DNA from: Orrella dioscoreae
GTDB lineage: Bacteria; Pseudomonadota; Gammaproteobacteria; Burkholderiales; Burkholderiaceae_B
Length of the DNA: 64,000 nucleotides
Direction of reading: 5' to 3'
Assembly: GCF_900089455.2 (NCBI RefSeq)
Contig: NZ_LT907988.1
Coordinates: 558,001-622,000 of the forward strand
A program made the translations under genes and the position numbers. The first letter of the stretch is position 1, and the number at the start of each line of letters is the position of its first letter. Below, in pieces: positions 35,070 through 48,304 of the stretch. The notes below the pieces were generated by a model, which searched no databases, was not told where the DNA came from, and was given only the letters and a program-made list of their open reading frames with translations.

Positions 35070-35581
35070 TGGGCGAACGCGACCTCGCGCCGGCCGGACA
35101 GCCGGCGCGTTTCGAAGCCAAGGTCATGACGCCGCAGGACTGCGCCCAGGCGCTGGCCGCGGGCGCCTTTCCGCGCCCCTGGGTCTTCACCAACGGCGTC
35201 TTCGACCTGCTGCACCGTGGCCACGTCACGTATCTCGATCGCGCGGCCCAGCTGGGCGCCACGCTGATCGTGGCCGTGAACACCGATGCCTCGGCCCGCC
35301 GCCTGGGCAAGGGCCCCGAGCGGCCCCTCAATGCCTGCGAAGACCGCGCGGCACTGTTGGCCAGCCTGGGCTGCACCGACCTGGTCACCTGGTTCGATGA
35401 AGACACGCCCGAGCAGCTCATCGACCTGCTGCGTCCGGACGTGATCGTGAAGGGCGGCGACTACGACATGGCCGTCCTGCCCGAAACCGCCCTGGTGGAA
35501 AGCTGGGGCGGGCGCGCGGTGGCCATTCCCTTCGAGTTCCAGCGCTCCACCACGGCGCTGGTCGGCAAGATCCGCGGCTGA
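35069..35581 (+). CDS. rfaE2: D-glycero-beta-D-manno-heptose 1-phosphate adenylyltransferase
   Basis: I start it at the ATG overlapping the previous stop, giving 170 residues, the length of stand-alone RfaE2 proteins (HldE C-terminal domain). It carries the nucleotidyltransferase motif FTNGVFDLLHRGHVTYLDRA, with the HxGH signature, and the late VKGGDYD and STTALVGKIR segments. The enzyme makes ADP-heptose for lipopolysaccharide core. The kinase partner (RfaE1) is not in this window. Confidence 0.93.
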   Translation: MGERDLAPAGQPARFEAKVMTPQDCAQALAAGAFPRPWVFTNGVFDLLHRGHVTYLDRAAQLGATLIVAVNTDASARRLGKGPERPLNACEDRAALLASLGCTDLVTWFDEDTPEQLIDLLRPDVIVKGGDYDMAVLPETALVESWGGRAVAIPFEFQRSTTALVGKIRG

Positions 35582-35640
35582 GCGCGGCTGTTGCCCAGCC
35601 CTGCGGCGGGGTTCCCGCCGTGATTCCCTGATGATCCGGT

Positions 35641-35667
35641 TGCGTGCGCTGCGTGCGCTGCGTGCGC
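35641..35667. repeat. Three perfect tandem copies of a 9-bp unit
   Basis: TGCGTGCGC is repeated three times without change, ending 2 bp from the stop codon of the converging tolC-like gene. A hairpin CGGCGGG/CCCGCCG lies just upstream at 35604-35620. Confidence 0.8.
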
Positions 35668-35669
35668 GT

Positions 35670-37100
35670 TCAGCGCGTCACGCCAGGCGGCGTGGTCGCC
35701 TGGCGGGCGGCGCGGGCGCGCTCGGCCATGCGCGAGCCGGCTTCGCCGGTGGCGGGCACCAGCAGTCGGTTCACGGCTTCCAGGTCGCTCTCCGACAGCG
35801 TGCCGGTGGCGGCCCGCAGGCGCAGGCTGGCCATGACCGTGTCGTAGCGGGCGCGCGCCAGGTCGCGCAGCGTGGTGTAGAGCTGCTGCTGGGCGTTCAG
35901 CACGTCCAGGTTGATGCGCACGCCCATTTCATAGCCGGTGCGGTTGGCCTGCACGGCCGACCGGCTGGACAGTTCGCCGGCCTCCAGCGCGCGGATGCGC
36001 GCCAGGCCCGTGGTGACCCCTGAAAAGAACTGCCGTGCGTCGCGCTCTGCCTCGAGGCGCGCGGCCAGGGCGTTCTGGCGGGCCTGTTCGGCCAGTTCGA
36101 TCTGTTCGGTGACGCGCGAGGAGGTGCCGCCGCCGGTATAGATGGGGATGGAGAGCACCACGCCGACGTTGCTGTCCAGCGGCCGGCCCGACAGGCTGGC
36201 GGGCAGGTTGCGGTTCTGCAGGCCGCTGTTGGTGGCGCTGCCCGACGAGGCGCGCAGGTCCAGCCGCGGATAGTGGCCGGAACGGGCGATTTCTATGCCG
36301 CGCTGGGCCGCCTGGGTCTGCAGCTGCGTGCGCTGCACGGCCAGGCTGGCGCGGGTGGCCTGCGTGATCCAGTCGTCCTGGCGGGCGGGCACGGGGGCGG
36401 GCAGGCGGGTTTCGTAAGGCAGTTCGGCCAGCGCCAGCGGGCGCTCCCCGGTGACCGTGGCCAGCGTGTCGCGCGCCAGGTCCAGGGTGTTGCCCGCTGC
36501 CAGTTCCTGCGCGATCAGCAGGTCGTAGCGCGATTGCGCTTCGTGGGTGTCGGTGACGGTGGCATTGCCCAGTTCGAAATTGCGCTTGGCGAAGGCCAGT
36601 TGCTCGGCCACGGCGCTTTTCTCGGCCTCGATGGCCGCCAGGGTGTCCTGGGCCGCCAGCACGTCGAAATAGGCCTGTGACAGCCGCAGGATCAGCGCCT
36701 GCTGGGCCTGCGCCAGGGCGACCTCGTTGTCGGCCACCAGCAGCCTGGCCTGGTCCATGGCTTCCCAGGCGGCGCGGTCGAAGAGCGGTTGGGTCAGCGC
36801 CAGCGCCCAGGTGCCGCGGTTGCCGGAATCGGCGCGCGACAGGTTGCTGGCGCCGCGCACCTCCAGGTATTCCGCGCCGACTTCGGCGGTGACGGTGGGG
36901 CGCAGGGCCGCGCGGGCCTGGGGGAGTCTTTCCTGGCCGGCGCGATAGGCGGCGCGCGCGGCGGCATAGACGGGGTCGCGGGCCAGGGCGGCCTGCCAGG
37001 ACTGGATCAGGTCCTGCGCGGCGGCAGGCAGGCTGCTGCCCACCAGGCCCGCACCGACTAGCGACAGCAGGACCAGCTTCTTGCGCAGCCCGTCCCGCAT
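35670..37100 (-). CDS. TolC-family outer-membrane efflux/secretion channel
   Basis: The 476-residue protein has a signal peptide (LVLLSLVGAGLVGSSLPAAAQ) and the repeated helix-strand architecture of TolC. The typical first-repeat segments are ALARDPVYAAARAAYRAG and LTQPLFDRAAWEAM; the second repeat has SIPIYTGGGTSSRV and GYEMGVRINLDVLNAQQQLY. TolC trimers link inner-membrane pumps or type I exporters to the outside. It lies 4 bp after the PCMT-like gene, so the two are co-transcribed. No pump or adaptor gene is adjacent, consistent with a general-purpose channel. Confidence 0.93.
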   Translation of the reverse strand: MRDGLRKKLVLLSLVGAGLVGSSLPAAAQDLIQSWQAALARDPVYAAARAAYRAGQERLPQARAALRPTVTAEVGAEYLEVRGASNLSRADSGNRGTWALALTQPLFDRAAWEAMDQARLLVADNEVALAQAQQALILRLSQAYFDVLAAQDTLAAIEAEKSAVAEQLAFAKRNFELGNATVTDTHEAQSRYDLLIAQELAAGNTLDLARDTLATVTGERPLALAELPYETRLPAPVPARQDDWITQATRASLAVQRTQLQTQAAQRGIEIARSGHYPRLDLRASSGSATNSGLQNRNLPASLSGRPLDSNVGVVLSIPIYTGGGTSSRVTEQIELAEQARQNALAARLEAERDARQFFSGVTTGLARIRALEAGELSSRSAVQANRTGYEMGVRINLDVLNAQQQLYTTLRDLARARYDTVMASLRLRAATGTLSESDLEAVNRLLVPATGEAGSRMAERARAARQATTPPGVTR

Positions 37101-37104
37101 GGGG

Positions 37105-37785
37105 TCAGAACTTGAACTTGGAGACGGTGGCGCCGCGCAGGGGCTTGATGACAGTCTCGAACAGGTTCTCGGTCTCGAACGTCGCGGCCGTCGTGCGCGT
37201 GATGCGACAAGCGGTCATCTGCATGCCCTGGCCCACCACGGCGACCAGGCGGCCACCGACGCGCAGCTGGTACTTGAAGGCGTCCGGCACGACAGGCACC
37301 GAGCCCGTCAGCAGGATGGCGTCGTACTCGGTGGAGCCCCAGCCGTTGCTGGCGTCACCGGTCTCGACCTTGACGTTGGCGATGTGGTTGAGCTGCAGGT
37401 TCTGCTGGGCGAAGGCGCTCAGGCGGTTGTCGATTTCCACCGACACGACCGTCTGGGCCAGCTTGCTGAGCAGCGCGGCCTGGTGGCCCGAGCCCGTGCC
37501 CACTTCCAGCACGCAGTCGCTGGCCTGCAGGCGCAGTTCCTGCGCGAGCTTGGCTTCGACCTTGGGCGACAGCATGGTCTGGTGCGTGTCGGTGCCGTTG
37601 ATTTCCAGCGGCAGTTCCACGTCGGAAAAGGCCAGCGCACGCACGGCAGGCGGCACGAACAGTTCGCGGCGCACCTGGCTGAGGGCGTTGAGCACGTTGG
37701 AGTCCAGCACGTCCCAGGGGCGGATCTGCTGTTCCACCATGTTGAAGCGGGCTTTTTCGACGTCGGGCAGAGTGGATGCGTTCAT
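37105..37785 (-). CDS. Protein-L-isoaspartate O-methyltransferase family protein
   Basis: From the ATG at 37785 it has 226 residues. The N-terminal MVEQQIRPWDVLD, the VELPLEINGTDTHQTMLSP segment and the SAM-binding motif VLEVGTGSGHQAALL match the PCMT family, which repairs isoaspartyl residues. The canonical Pcm PYxPEx-type end is not obvious, and the C-terminus (PLRGATVSKFKF) is that of the variant commonly found upstream of tolC. Substrate specificity is therefore uncertain. An in-frame ATG six codons upstream is an alternative start. Confidence 0.85.
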   Translation of the reverse strand: MNASTLPDVEKARFNMVEQQIRPWDVLDSNVLNALSQVRRELFVPPAVRALAFSDVELPLEINGTDTHQTMLSPKVEAKLAQELRLQASDCVLEVGTGSGHQAALLSKLAQTVVSVEIDNRLSAFAQQNLQLNHIANVKVETGDASNGWGSTEYDAILLTGSVPVVPDAFKYQLRVGGRLVAVVGQGMQMTACRITRTTAATFETENLFETVIKPLRGATVSKFKF

Positions 37786-37919
37786 GTCTGGCACTTCGGG
37801 CACTTGGGGAGGGAGGGGGCGGGAGGGTGTCCGGCCCGCGAAGCGACCGCGGCAGGGCGCGGGGGTCGCAAGCCATTGTAGCGGCTAGTTTCACGTGCCG
37901 CAGAAATGTGGCTCGGGCC

Positions 37920-38768
37920 TCAGCGCCACCAGCCGTGGAAATGGTGCACGGGGCCGTGGCCGCTGCCCACCTGCAGCAGGTCGGCGTGGCGGATGGCCTC
38001 CGTCAGGTAGGCCTTGGCGCGCCGGGCCGCCTCGGGCACGTCGCCGGTCTGGGGCAGCAGCGCGGCCAGCGCGGCCGACAGCGTGCAGCCCGTGCCGTGG
38101 GTGTTGCGGGTTTCCACGCGCAGGCCCGGCAGTTCGATCATGCGGTCGCCATCGTGCAACAGGTCGACGGTGTCCTGGCCAGGCAGGTGGCCGCCCTTGA
38201 GCATCACCCAGCGGTGGCCGGAATATGCCATGCGTTCACGCAGCTTTTCCGCCACGCGGCGCATTTCCTTGACCGTCTCCACCGCGCGTTCGCCGAGCAG
38301 GACGCCGGCCTCTGGCAGGTTGGGCGTGAGCAGCGTGGCCTGGGGCAGCAGGGCCTCGCGCAGCGCGCCCACCGCGTCGTTCTCCAGCAGCAGGTCGCCG
38401 CTTTTCGCCACCATGACCGGGTCCAGCACCACGTGGGCGGGCCGGTACCTGGCGAGCTTCTCGGCCACGACCTCGGTGACGGGCCGCTGGCCCAGCATGC
38501 CGATCTTCACGGCATCGATGCGCACGTCGGCAAACAGCGTGTCGATCTGCGCGCCGACGAAGGCGGGCGGCACCGGCGAGATGTGCGAGACGCCCTGTGT
38601 GTTCTGGGCGGTCAGCGCGGCGATGACCGCGCAGCCATAGGCGCCGAGGGCGCTCATGGCCTTGACGTCGGCCAGGATGCCGGCGCCGCCCGAGGGGTCG
38701 ACGCCGGCGATCGTGAGGGCGTTGGGGATCGGCGCGCCCTGGGCGCGCGCGCGGGAGGCGCTGGCCAT
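37920..38768 (-). CDS. thiD: Hydroxymethylpyrimidine/phosphomethylpyrimidine kinase
   Basis: The 282-residue protein matches ThiD: LTIAGVDPSGGAGILADVKAM at the start, VLDPVMVAKSGDLLL in the middle, and the anion-hole motif NTHGTGCTLSAALAA near residue 222. It phosphorylates HMP to HMP-PP in thiamine synthesis. The frame stays open upstream into thiG, but only this ATG starts with family sequence. It begins 5 bp after the thiG stop, so thiG-thiD is an operon. Confidence 0.94.
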   Translation of the reverse strand: MASASRARAQGAPIPNALTIAGVDPSGGAGILADVKAMSALGAYGCAVIAALTAQNTQGVSHISPVPPAFVGAQIDTLFADVRIDAVKIGMLGQRPVTEVVAEKLARYRPAHVVLDPVMVAKSGDLLLENDAVGALREALLPQATLLTPNLPEAGVLLGERAVETVKEMRRVAEKLRERMAYSGHRWVMLKGGHLPGQDTVDLLHDGDRMIELPGLRVETRNTHGTGCTLSAALAALLPQTGDVPEAARRAKAYLTEAIRHADLLQVGSGHGPVHHFHGWWR

Positions 38769-38773
38769 GGCGT

Positions 38774-39574
38774 TCAGTTCGCGCCGCCGGTGATGAGCCC
38801 TTCGGTGGGCGAGCTGGGCGCGCCGCTGTAGCGCTTGCGCGGCATGCGGCCGGCCAGGAAGGCGTCGCGGCCGGCCTCGACGGCCTTGCGCATGGCGCCT
38901 GCCATGCGCACCGGGTCCTGGGCCGCCGCGATGGCGGTGTTCATCAGCACGGCGTCGCAGCCCAGTTCCATGGCGATGGCGGCGTCCGATGCCGTGCCCA
39001 CGCCCGCGTCGACGATGACGGGCACGCGGGCCTGGTCGATGATGAGCTTGAGGTTCCAGGGGTTCAGGATGCCCATGCCCGAGCCGATGAGGGACGCGAG
39101 CGGCATGACGGCGACGCAGCCGATGTCTTCCAGCATGCGGGCCTGGATGGGATCGTCGGTGCAATACACCATGACCTTGAAGCCATCGTCGACCAGCGTC
39201 CTGGCCGCCTTCAGCGTCTCGGGCATGTTGGGGAAGAGCGTGTGCGAGTCGCCCAGCACTTCCAGTTTGACGAGGTCGTGGCCGTCCAGCAGTTCGCGCG
39301 CCAGGCGCAGCGTGCGCACCGCGTCATCGGCGCTGTAGCAGCCGGCGGTATTGGGCAGCAGCGTGTAGCGCGAGGGCGGCAGGTAGTCCAGCAGGTTGGG
39401 CTCGCCGGGATTCTGGCCGAGGTTCGTGCGGCGGATGGCCACCGTGACGATATTGGCGCCGCTTGCCTCGATCGCGTCGCGGGTCTGGTCGAAATCCTTG
39501 TATTTGCCGGTGCCCACCAGCAGGCGCGAGCCGTAGGCGGTGCCCGCGATGGTCAGAGTGTCCGTAGTCGTCAT
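38774..39574 (-). CDS. thiG: Thiazole synthase
   Basis: The ATG at 39574 gives 266 residues, the standard ThiG length. Features include [14 protein letters not shown], the Schiff-base Lys region VKLEVLGD, and [33 protein letters not shown]. ThiG builds the thiazole phosphate from deoxyxylulose 5-phosphate, dehydroglycine and ThiS thiocarboxylate. The usual neighbour thiS is not found in the 98 bp upstream; a small exported protein is encoded there instead. No TPP riboswitch is visible before it. Confidence 0.94.
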   Translation of the reverse strand: MTTTDTLTIAGTAYGSRLLVGTGKYKDFDQTRDAIEASGANIVTVAIRRTNLGQNPGEPNLLDYLPPSRYTLLPNTAGCYSADDAVRTLRLARELLDGHDLVKLEVLGDSHTLFPNMPETLKAARTLVDDGFKVMVYCTDDPIQARMLEDIGCVAVMPLASLIGSGMGILNPWNLKLIIDQARVPVIVDAGVGTASDAAIAMELGCDAVLMNTAIAAAQDPVRMAGAMRKAVEAGRDAFLAGRMPRKRYSGAPSSPTEGLITGGAN

Positions 39575-39672
39575 GATGGGGTGCAAGGCGGCGGGGCGCA
39601 TGACCCGCAGCGAAAGGAAACCCCCATGATAAAGCAGTTGGGCCGGGCGCCGCCCTGTACCCACACTGGCAA

Positions 39673-40011
39673 TCAGTGCAGCTTCGGATCGGGGAACGGC
39701 AGTTTGTCCTGCGAGCTGCTGGGCATGGCATCCCAGGCCTGGCCCCGAGGCACGAAGTCCAATTGGGTTTCGTTGGCGGCGGCGCCCAGACGGATGGCCG
39801 CGGTGCAGGCAACCTGGCCCGGTTGGCTGGCGGCGACGGCCGGAATGCAGGTGCCCAGCTTCACGCCGTCCAGGTAGTCGGCGTAGTCGGGCAGCATCTC
39901 GGCAACCGCGGTGGCGGCTTCTTTTTCGGTGGGCGTCCTGACGTCCTGGGCCTGCGCGGTGAATGCCAGGCTCATGCCGAACACCAGTGTCCAGCCCGCG
40001 TGCTGCTTCAT
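39673..40011 (-). CDS. Small exported protein of unknown function
   Basis: The ATG at 40011 has AGGA nine bases upstream and gives 112 residues; an in-frame ATG at 40056 is possible but would hide the signal peptide. The first 22 residues form a signal peptide ending AQAQD. The mature ~90 residues contain two Cys (GTCIPAV and VACTAAI), which could form one disulphide in the periplasm. I do not recognise the family. It lies between DUF2931 and thiG genes on the same strand. Confidence 0.6.
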   Translation of the reverse strand: MKQHAGWTLVFGMSLAFTAQAQDVRTPTEKEAATAVAEMLPDYADYLDGVKLGTCIPAVAASQPGQVACTAAIRLGAAANETQLDFVPRGQAWDAMPSSSQDKLPFPDPKLH

Positions 40012-40074
40012 CGAAATGTATCCTGTTGGATAAGGCCGCGTCAGGGCGCTGCGCAACGAAAGGCGCCCGGGCCG

Positions 40075-41100
40075 TCAATCCGTCACGACATCGACATGCT
40101 GGAGCCGGACCTGCAGGGCCTGCCGGGCGGAAACAGCATAAAGGCGGGGGCCGTCCGGATGGGTCTCGATGCGTAACCGGATGTCGGTGGCGCCGTCCAG
40201 CGCGTCCATGGCCGCCTTGATGTCTTCGAACGCGAGGTGCATGTCCATCACCCACTCCCTGCCCTCCGGATCGTGCCAGACGGCCTGGATGCGCCGCGGC
40301 AAGGGGCGTGGCGCAGGCGCGGTCTCCAACGCTTGTGGGACGCGAATGTCGAGGTCGCCGTTGAAGGCCTGGTAAAGCAGTCTGATCGGGCCTTGCCGGC
40401 CCAGGCGGGAACCGTCGATTTGCCAGGGATACCGGGTCTCGTAGGCGTCATAGCGCGCCGGATCGGGCCAGCCCTCTTTCTTCAGCCGGGCGAGCAGCGC
40501 GGGTGCATAAAGCTCGCGTTCGGCATGGACGGTATGGCGATACGCATCGCGGAAGAAGAACTGGAAATCCTCGCGCGCATCTTCTTGCGTGAGCGTGGTG
40601 GCTCGTGCCCGAAAACTGCCCACTTGGACCTGGCTGACCGAGCCGTGCGCCCACAACACCACCTTGCCCGCTGGGCCCAAGCCGACCAGCAGGGAGGTAT
40701 AGGGCGAGCGCTTGCCGGTACGGGGATTGGGCCGGGCTGCTTCCCAGCGCGCGTTCAGGCTTGCGGTGTCCAGCGGCCATTCGCCGGTGTAGAAGACCTT
40801 TTCCTTGACGGCATACCAGGTGATGCGCAAGGTGTGCGGCAGCGCTTGCGGCCTGGCGCCGAGGCTCATGACGCCGCCGGGCTGTCCCCAGCCGCCATGG
40901 ATGAGTCCCCAGATGGGGCTGAACGGATAGCTGTAGCCGTCCGCGATCAGTGCGCCTTCGTAGACTTCAACCGGATACTCCTGCGGCGCGGAGATCGATC
41001 CCAGCCACATGAAGGCCGGGCTCGCGCGTGCGGCGAGGGCGCTGGTGGCGCCCAGCAGTGCCAGGCAGGCGATCAGGGCACGCAGGGAAAGGAGATGCAT
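40075..41100 (-). CDS. DUF2931-family exported protein
   Basis: From the ATG at 41100 it has 341 residues with an N-terminal signal peptide ([18 protein letters not shown]). The central part resembles DUF2931 ([11 protein letters not shown], then [14 protein letters not shown] and [21 protein letters not shown]), a family of envelope proteins, many lipidated, of unknown function. No lipobox Cys is present, so it is probably periplasmic. A second soluble segment of about 150 residues follows. It is encoded between a small exported protein and btuF-like, same strand, with 63- and 73-bp gaps. Confidence 0.7.
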   Translation of the reverse strand: MHLLSLRALIACLALLGATSALAARASPAFMWLGSISAPQEYPVEVYEGALIADGYSYPFSPIWGLIHGGWGQPGGVMSLGARPQALPHTLRITWYAVKEKVFYTGEWPLDTASLNARWEAARPNPRTGKRSPYTSLLVGLGPAGKVVLWAHGSVSQVQVGSFRARATTLTQEDAREDFQFFFRDAYRHTVHAERELYAPALLARLKKEGWPDPARYDAYETRYPWQIDGSRLGRQGPIRLLYQAFNGDLDIRVPQALETAPAPRPLPRRIQAVWHDPEGREWVMDMHLAFEDIKAAMDALDGATDIRLRIETHPDGPRLYAVSARQALQVRLQHVDVVTD

Positions 41101-41173
41101 GGCAGGCACGAGATGGGCGGGGCCTTGCAGTGTATCGCTCGCCTGGGGCGGGGACAGGCGCCGTGCCGGGCCT

Positions 41174-42106
41174 CTAGCCTTGCGGTCTGCGTGCCGCGTC
41201 CAGCAAGGGGCACAGCGTTTCGGCGGCATCGATCATGCGCGGGCCCGGACGCCAGAGCGTATCGGGATCCAGGGCATAGGCATGGCCGGACATCGCAGCC
41301 GGCAATCCGCGATCCTGCCAGGCGCGAATCAGCCGGGCGCTGTCGGGGCCGGCGCCCAGCAGCACGGCATCGGGCCGCGCGGCCAGCACGCTTTCCTCGC
41401 TGACCTGCGGCGCGGGCAGGGCCAGGTCCGCGAACACATTGACCGCGCCGCAGGCGCGCAGCATGTCGCTCACGATGTGCGCGCCATTCAAGGTATAGAG
41501 CGGGCGTTCGCCGATCTGCACGAACACGCGCACGGGCGGCTTGTGCGCATACCGCGCGGCCAGCGTGGCCAGGCGCGTGCGCAGCGCATCCGCCGCGGGC
41601 TGCGCCACCGCCTGCGTGCCCAGCAGGCCGCCGAAGCGTTCCAGCGTGCCGGGGATGTCGGCCAGGGTGCCGGGCGCGCTCACGAACAGCGGCGTGCCCA
41701 GACGGGCCAGCGCGGTGGCGGCGGGATCCATCCTGCCGGTGCGCCAGCCGATCACGAGATCGGGAGCATGGGCAGCCAGGCTTTCGGGATTGGTCGTCAT
41801 GCCCAGGCCCACGCGGGGCAGGGCGCGCGCGTCGGGCGGATAGTCGGAAGACGCGACGGTGGCGACCAGGCGGTCGCCGCCGCCGGCGGCATAGACCAGC
41901 TCGGTCGCGTGGGGCGTCAGGGTGATGACGCGCCGCGCGGGGGCGGGCAGAGAAATGGAACGGCCATCGTCATCGAGGATGAGGATGGCCGTGGAAGGCG
42001 AGTCCGGCGCGGCGGCATGCACCCAGCCGGACAGGGCCAGCGCGGCGGCGAGCGCCGCCGCGACTGGCGCCCGGTTCGATATCAATCGGGACACCGGGGG
42101 GGGCAT
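41174..42106 (-). CDS. btuF: Cobalamin ABC transporter substrate-binding protein (BtuF-like)
   Basis: The 310-residue protein has a signal peptide (VAAALAAALALSGWVHAAA) and the class III binding-protein fold. It contains RRVITLTPHATELVYAAGGGDRLVATV followed by DYPPDARALPRVG and DLVIGW, typical of BtuF. It captures vitamin B12 in the periplasm. It starts 2 bp after the btuB-like stop, so both fall under the cobalamin riboswitch upstream of btuB. The btuC and btuD partners are not in the window. Confidence 0.85.
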   Translation of the reverse strand: MPPPVSRLISNRAPVAAALAAALALSGWVHAAAPDSPSTAILILDDDGRSISLPAPARRVITLTPHATELVYAAGGGDRLVATVASSDYPPDARALPRVGLGMTTNPESLAAHAPDLVIGWRTGRMDPAATALARLGTPLFVSAPGTLADIPGTLERFGGLLGTQAVAQPAADALRTRLATLAARYAHKPPVRVFVQIGERPLYTLNGAHIVSDMLRACGAVNVFADLALPAPQVSEESVLAARPDAVLLGAGPDSARLIRAWQDRGLPAAMSGHAYALDPDTLWRPGPRMIDAAETLCPLLDAARRPQG

Positions 42107-42108
42107 GC

Positions 42109-44112
42109 TCAGTAGCGCACGGCCAGCGTGGCCATGACGTTGCGCTCGGCTGCCGGGTACAGGTTGTAGCGGCCGGCCTCGCCCACCGAGCCGGCACGCA
42201 CGCCGTAGGTGGCGTACTTGCGGTCGAACAGGTTGTTCACCGCGAAACTGGCTTCCACGTTCTTGGTGATCTGGTAGCTGGCGCGGCCGTTGACCAGCAC
42301 GTATGACGGCAGGCGGGCGTGGAACTGGTTGGCCTGGTCGTTGTCCAGGCGGGTCTTGCCGACGTACTGCGCGCCCAGGTTCAGCGCGAGCTCGGAGATC
42401 GGACGCCAGGTCACGCTGGCATTGGCCATCCAGGTGGGGACCAGCGGCACGGTCTTGCCGGCCAGGTCGACGCCCGCGAAGGTGCCTTCGCGGAAGCGGG
42501 CCTGCAGCCAGGTGGCATTGGCGTTGAACGACAGCGCGTCGCTGAACGCGTGGCTGCCTTCGATCTCGATGCCGCGGCGGCGCGTGGGCGGCAGGTTGGC
42601 GTTCGAGCCGAAGCCGCCGCCGTCCAGCGCATTGAAGTGGATCTCGTTGTCGAGGTCCGACTGGAAGAACGACACGCGCGCGCGGGTGGCGCCCGAGCGC
42701 CAGTCCACGCCGATTTCCTTGTCCACCGAGGTCTGCGGGATCAGCGGGTCGCGGCCGAACAGCGACATCAGCTCGTCCGCGTTGGCGATGCGGAAGCTGC
42801 GGCCGATGCGGGCATAGGCGCTGAAGTCATTGCCGAGCTGCTGGCGCACGCCCGCCTGCCAGGCGCCCAGGCGGTGCGACTGGTCGGATTCGGGGGCGAA
42901 ACCTTGGCGCACGGTGATACGGTCGTCCGATGCCTGGCGGCGGCCGCCCACGGTCACGGTCGTCGACTCGGTCGCCTGGATCTGCACTTCGCCGAAGATG
43001 CCGCGCTGGGTCTGGGACGTGCGCCAGGCCGAGTCGCCGAAGGCGCTGCGCTCTTCGCCGTCCAGGGTGCCGCGCTGCCAGTCCGCGCCCACCACCAGGC
43101 TGTGGCCGCCGTTGAAGGGCAGCCGGTAACGCACGCTGGCGGTGCTTTCGTCCAGATCCTGCTCGCGCACCGTGCTGCCGAAGCTCAGGCCATACAGGCG
43201 CTTGTCGCGCTGGCCCAGGTCGGCATACAGCGTGCCGGTGCCGATGCGCTGTTCGGCCTGCAGGCCGAAGGCATCGGTGTGCAGGCGCACGTAGTCGTCG
43301 GGCGTCGTCGCGCCGCGGCGGTCGTTGTGATATTCGTCCTCGCCCATGGCGTTGGGCACGCCGCGCGCGCCGGGCAATTCCAGCTTCTGGCTGCTGGTGC
43401 GCACGTAGCCGCGGATCTGGCCGCCGTCGTGGCGGAAGGCCAGGCTCGCGCCGCCGCTGTCGCGGCGCTCGGCGTTGTTGTCGCGGTAGTTGTCGGTGCG
43501 CATGACCTGGCCGTAGGCGTCGAAGGCAACCCGCTCATTGTGCAGGGCCACCGAGGCGTCGGTCTGGTGCAGGTCGTAGCTGCCCACGGTGTGGGACAGC
43601 TGTACGCGGTGCTCGGCGTTGAAGCCGGTCTTGGTGATGATGTTGATGACGCCGCCGGTGGCGCCGCCGCCGTACTGCACCGCGCCGCTGCCGCGGATGA
43701 TCTCGATGCGGTCGATGCTGGCGAGCGGGACCGCGCCCAGCGAAGGCGCGGACAGGTCGTTGTCGTTCTGGCGCACGCCGTCGATCAGCACCAGCGTGTT
43801 GCTGGAGCCGGTCATGCCGAAGCCGCGCAGGTCGATGGTCTGGCGGTCGCTGGAACCCGAGCTGTTCAGCAGGTGCACGCCGGTCTGCGTCGACAGCAGC
43901 TCCTGCACGTTGCGGGCACTGCTGTTGGCGATGTCCTGGGCGGTGATGATGTCGTAGGCGACCGGCAGCCTGTCGGTGTCCGCGGCCACGCGCGAGGCGG
44001 TGACGGTCACGGAGTCCAGCTGGGCCGGCGCGGGGGCGGGTTGGGCGTGGGCCAGCAGCGGCGCCACGAGCAGGGCGGCGCCGGCGTAGGGGCGCAGGGC
44101 AGTGCGTTTCAT
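42109..44112 (-). CDS. btuB: TonB-dependent vitamin B12 receptor
   Basis: The ATG at 44112 gives 667 residues with a signal peptide (GAALLVAPLLAHAQ). A TonB-box-like DSVTVTASR follows, then a plug domain (VQELLSTQTGVHLLNSSGSS, VLIDGVRQND, IEIIRGSGAVQYGGGATGG) and a 22-strand-type barrel ending in an aromatic/hydrophobic strand (NVMATLAVRY). The upstream open frame runs through the riboswitch and is not coding. The cobalamin riboswitch about 110 bp upstream, together with the downstream btuF-like gene, assigns the ligand as B12. Confidence 0.92.
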   Translation of the reverse strand: MKRTALRPYAGAALLVAPLLAHAQPAPAPAQLDSVTVTASRVAADTDRLPVAYDIITAQDIANSSARNVQELLSTQTGVHLLNSSGSSDRQTIDLRGFGMTGSSNTLVLIDGVRQNDNDLSAPSLGAVPLASIDRIEIIRGSGAVQYGGGATGGVINIITKTGFNAEHRVQLSHTVGSYDLHQTDASVALHNERVAFDAYGQVMRTDNYRDNNAERRDSGGASLAFRHDGGQIRGYVRTSSQKLELPGARGVPNAMGEDEYHNDRRGATTPDDYVRLHTDAFGLQAEQRIGTGTLYADLGQRDKRLYGLSFGSTVREQDLDESTASVRYRLPFNGGHSLVVGADWQRGTLDGEERSAFGDSAWRTSQTQRGIFGEVQIQATESTTVTVGGRRQASDDRITVRQGFAPESDQSHRLGAWQAGVRQQLGNDFSAYARIGRSFRIANADELMSLFGRDPLIPQTSVDKEIGVDWRSGATRARVSFFQSDLDNEIHFNALDGGGFGSNANLPPTRRRGIEIEGSHAFSDALSFNANATWLQARFREGTFAGVDLAGKTVPLVPTWMANASVTWRPISELALNLGAQYVGKTRLDNDQANQFHARLPSYVLVNGRASYQITKNVEASFAVNNLFDRKYATYGVRAGSVGEAGRYNLYPAAERNVMATLAVRY

Positions 44113-44220
44113 GGAAGGAGTCACCTCGGGTGGACGCGCGTCCCCGCACGTCATTCTCGACATGGAGGGTGGCCGCGCCATGGGCGCAGCCGAGCGTGTG
44201 CGGCAGGCGCGGGGCATCCT

Positions 44221-44366
44221 CCGTGGTGAACCGGCCGGTATCGGGCTCGTCCGCGGCGGCAGCGCGCGGAGTGACCGTTGCGGGGGCAGCACAGGCTGGA
44301 GACGTTGCGGCGCGACGACGCGGCGGGCGGCCTCTTCCTGTTTCCCGTTTGAACTTTCCCGATGCG
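44221..44366 (-). promoter_or_regulatory. Cobalamin riboswitch controlling btuB-btuF
   Basis: On the - strand the conserved core CTGCCCCCGCAAC (with a preceding CGGGAAACAGG) is followed by the B12-box-like GAGCCCGATACCGGCC near 44235-44250. The region ends about 110 bp before btuB. These blocks in this order are the hallmark of the cobalamin riboswitch, which represses receptor expression when B12 is plentiful. The exact ends are approximate. The rest of 44113-44524 holds the divergent promoters for btuB and metH; no clear metH promoter was recognised. Confidence 0.85.
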
Positions 44367-44524
44367 AGGCGCGCCGTCATGAACTGCTGCCGGGCGCGCC
44401 GTGCATCGAAAGCACCGGTTCGGGGCGAGACTCTATCACGGCGTCATCATTTTGTTACGATAACTGATTGATTTTCCTGGCCCTGCCGCGCGTGGCGGGC
44501 CTTTTCGTCGCACCTGGTCCACAC

Positions 44525-48290
<3,766 letters not shown>

Positions 48291-48304
<14 letters not shown>

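Noticed and set aside
39575-39672. Searched for thiS or a TPP riboswitch upstream of thiG
   Set aside because: No ThiS-like frame ending in GG and no TPP aptamer blocks on the - strand.
44367-44524. Possible second riboswitch on the metH side of the B12 locus
   Set aside because: No cobalamin, SAM or SAH aptamer core was recognisable on the + strand before metH.
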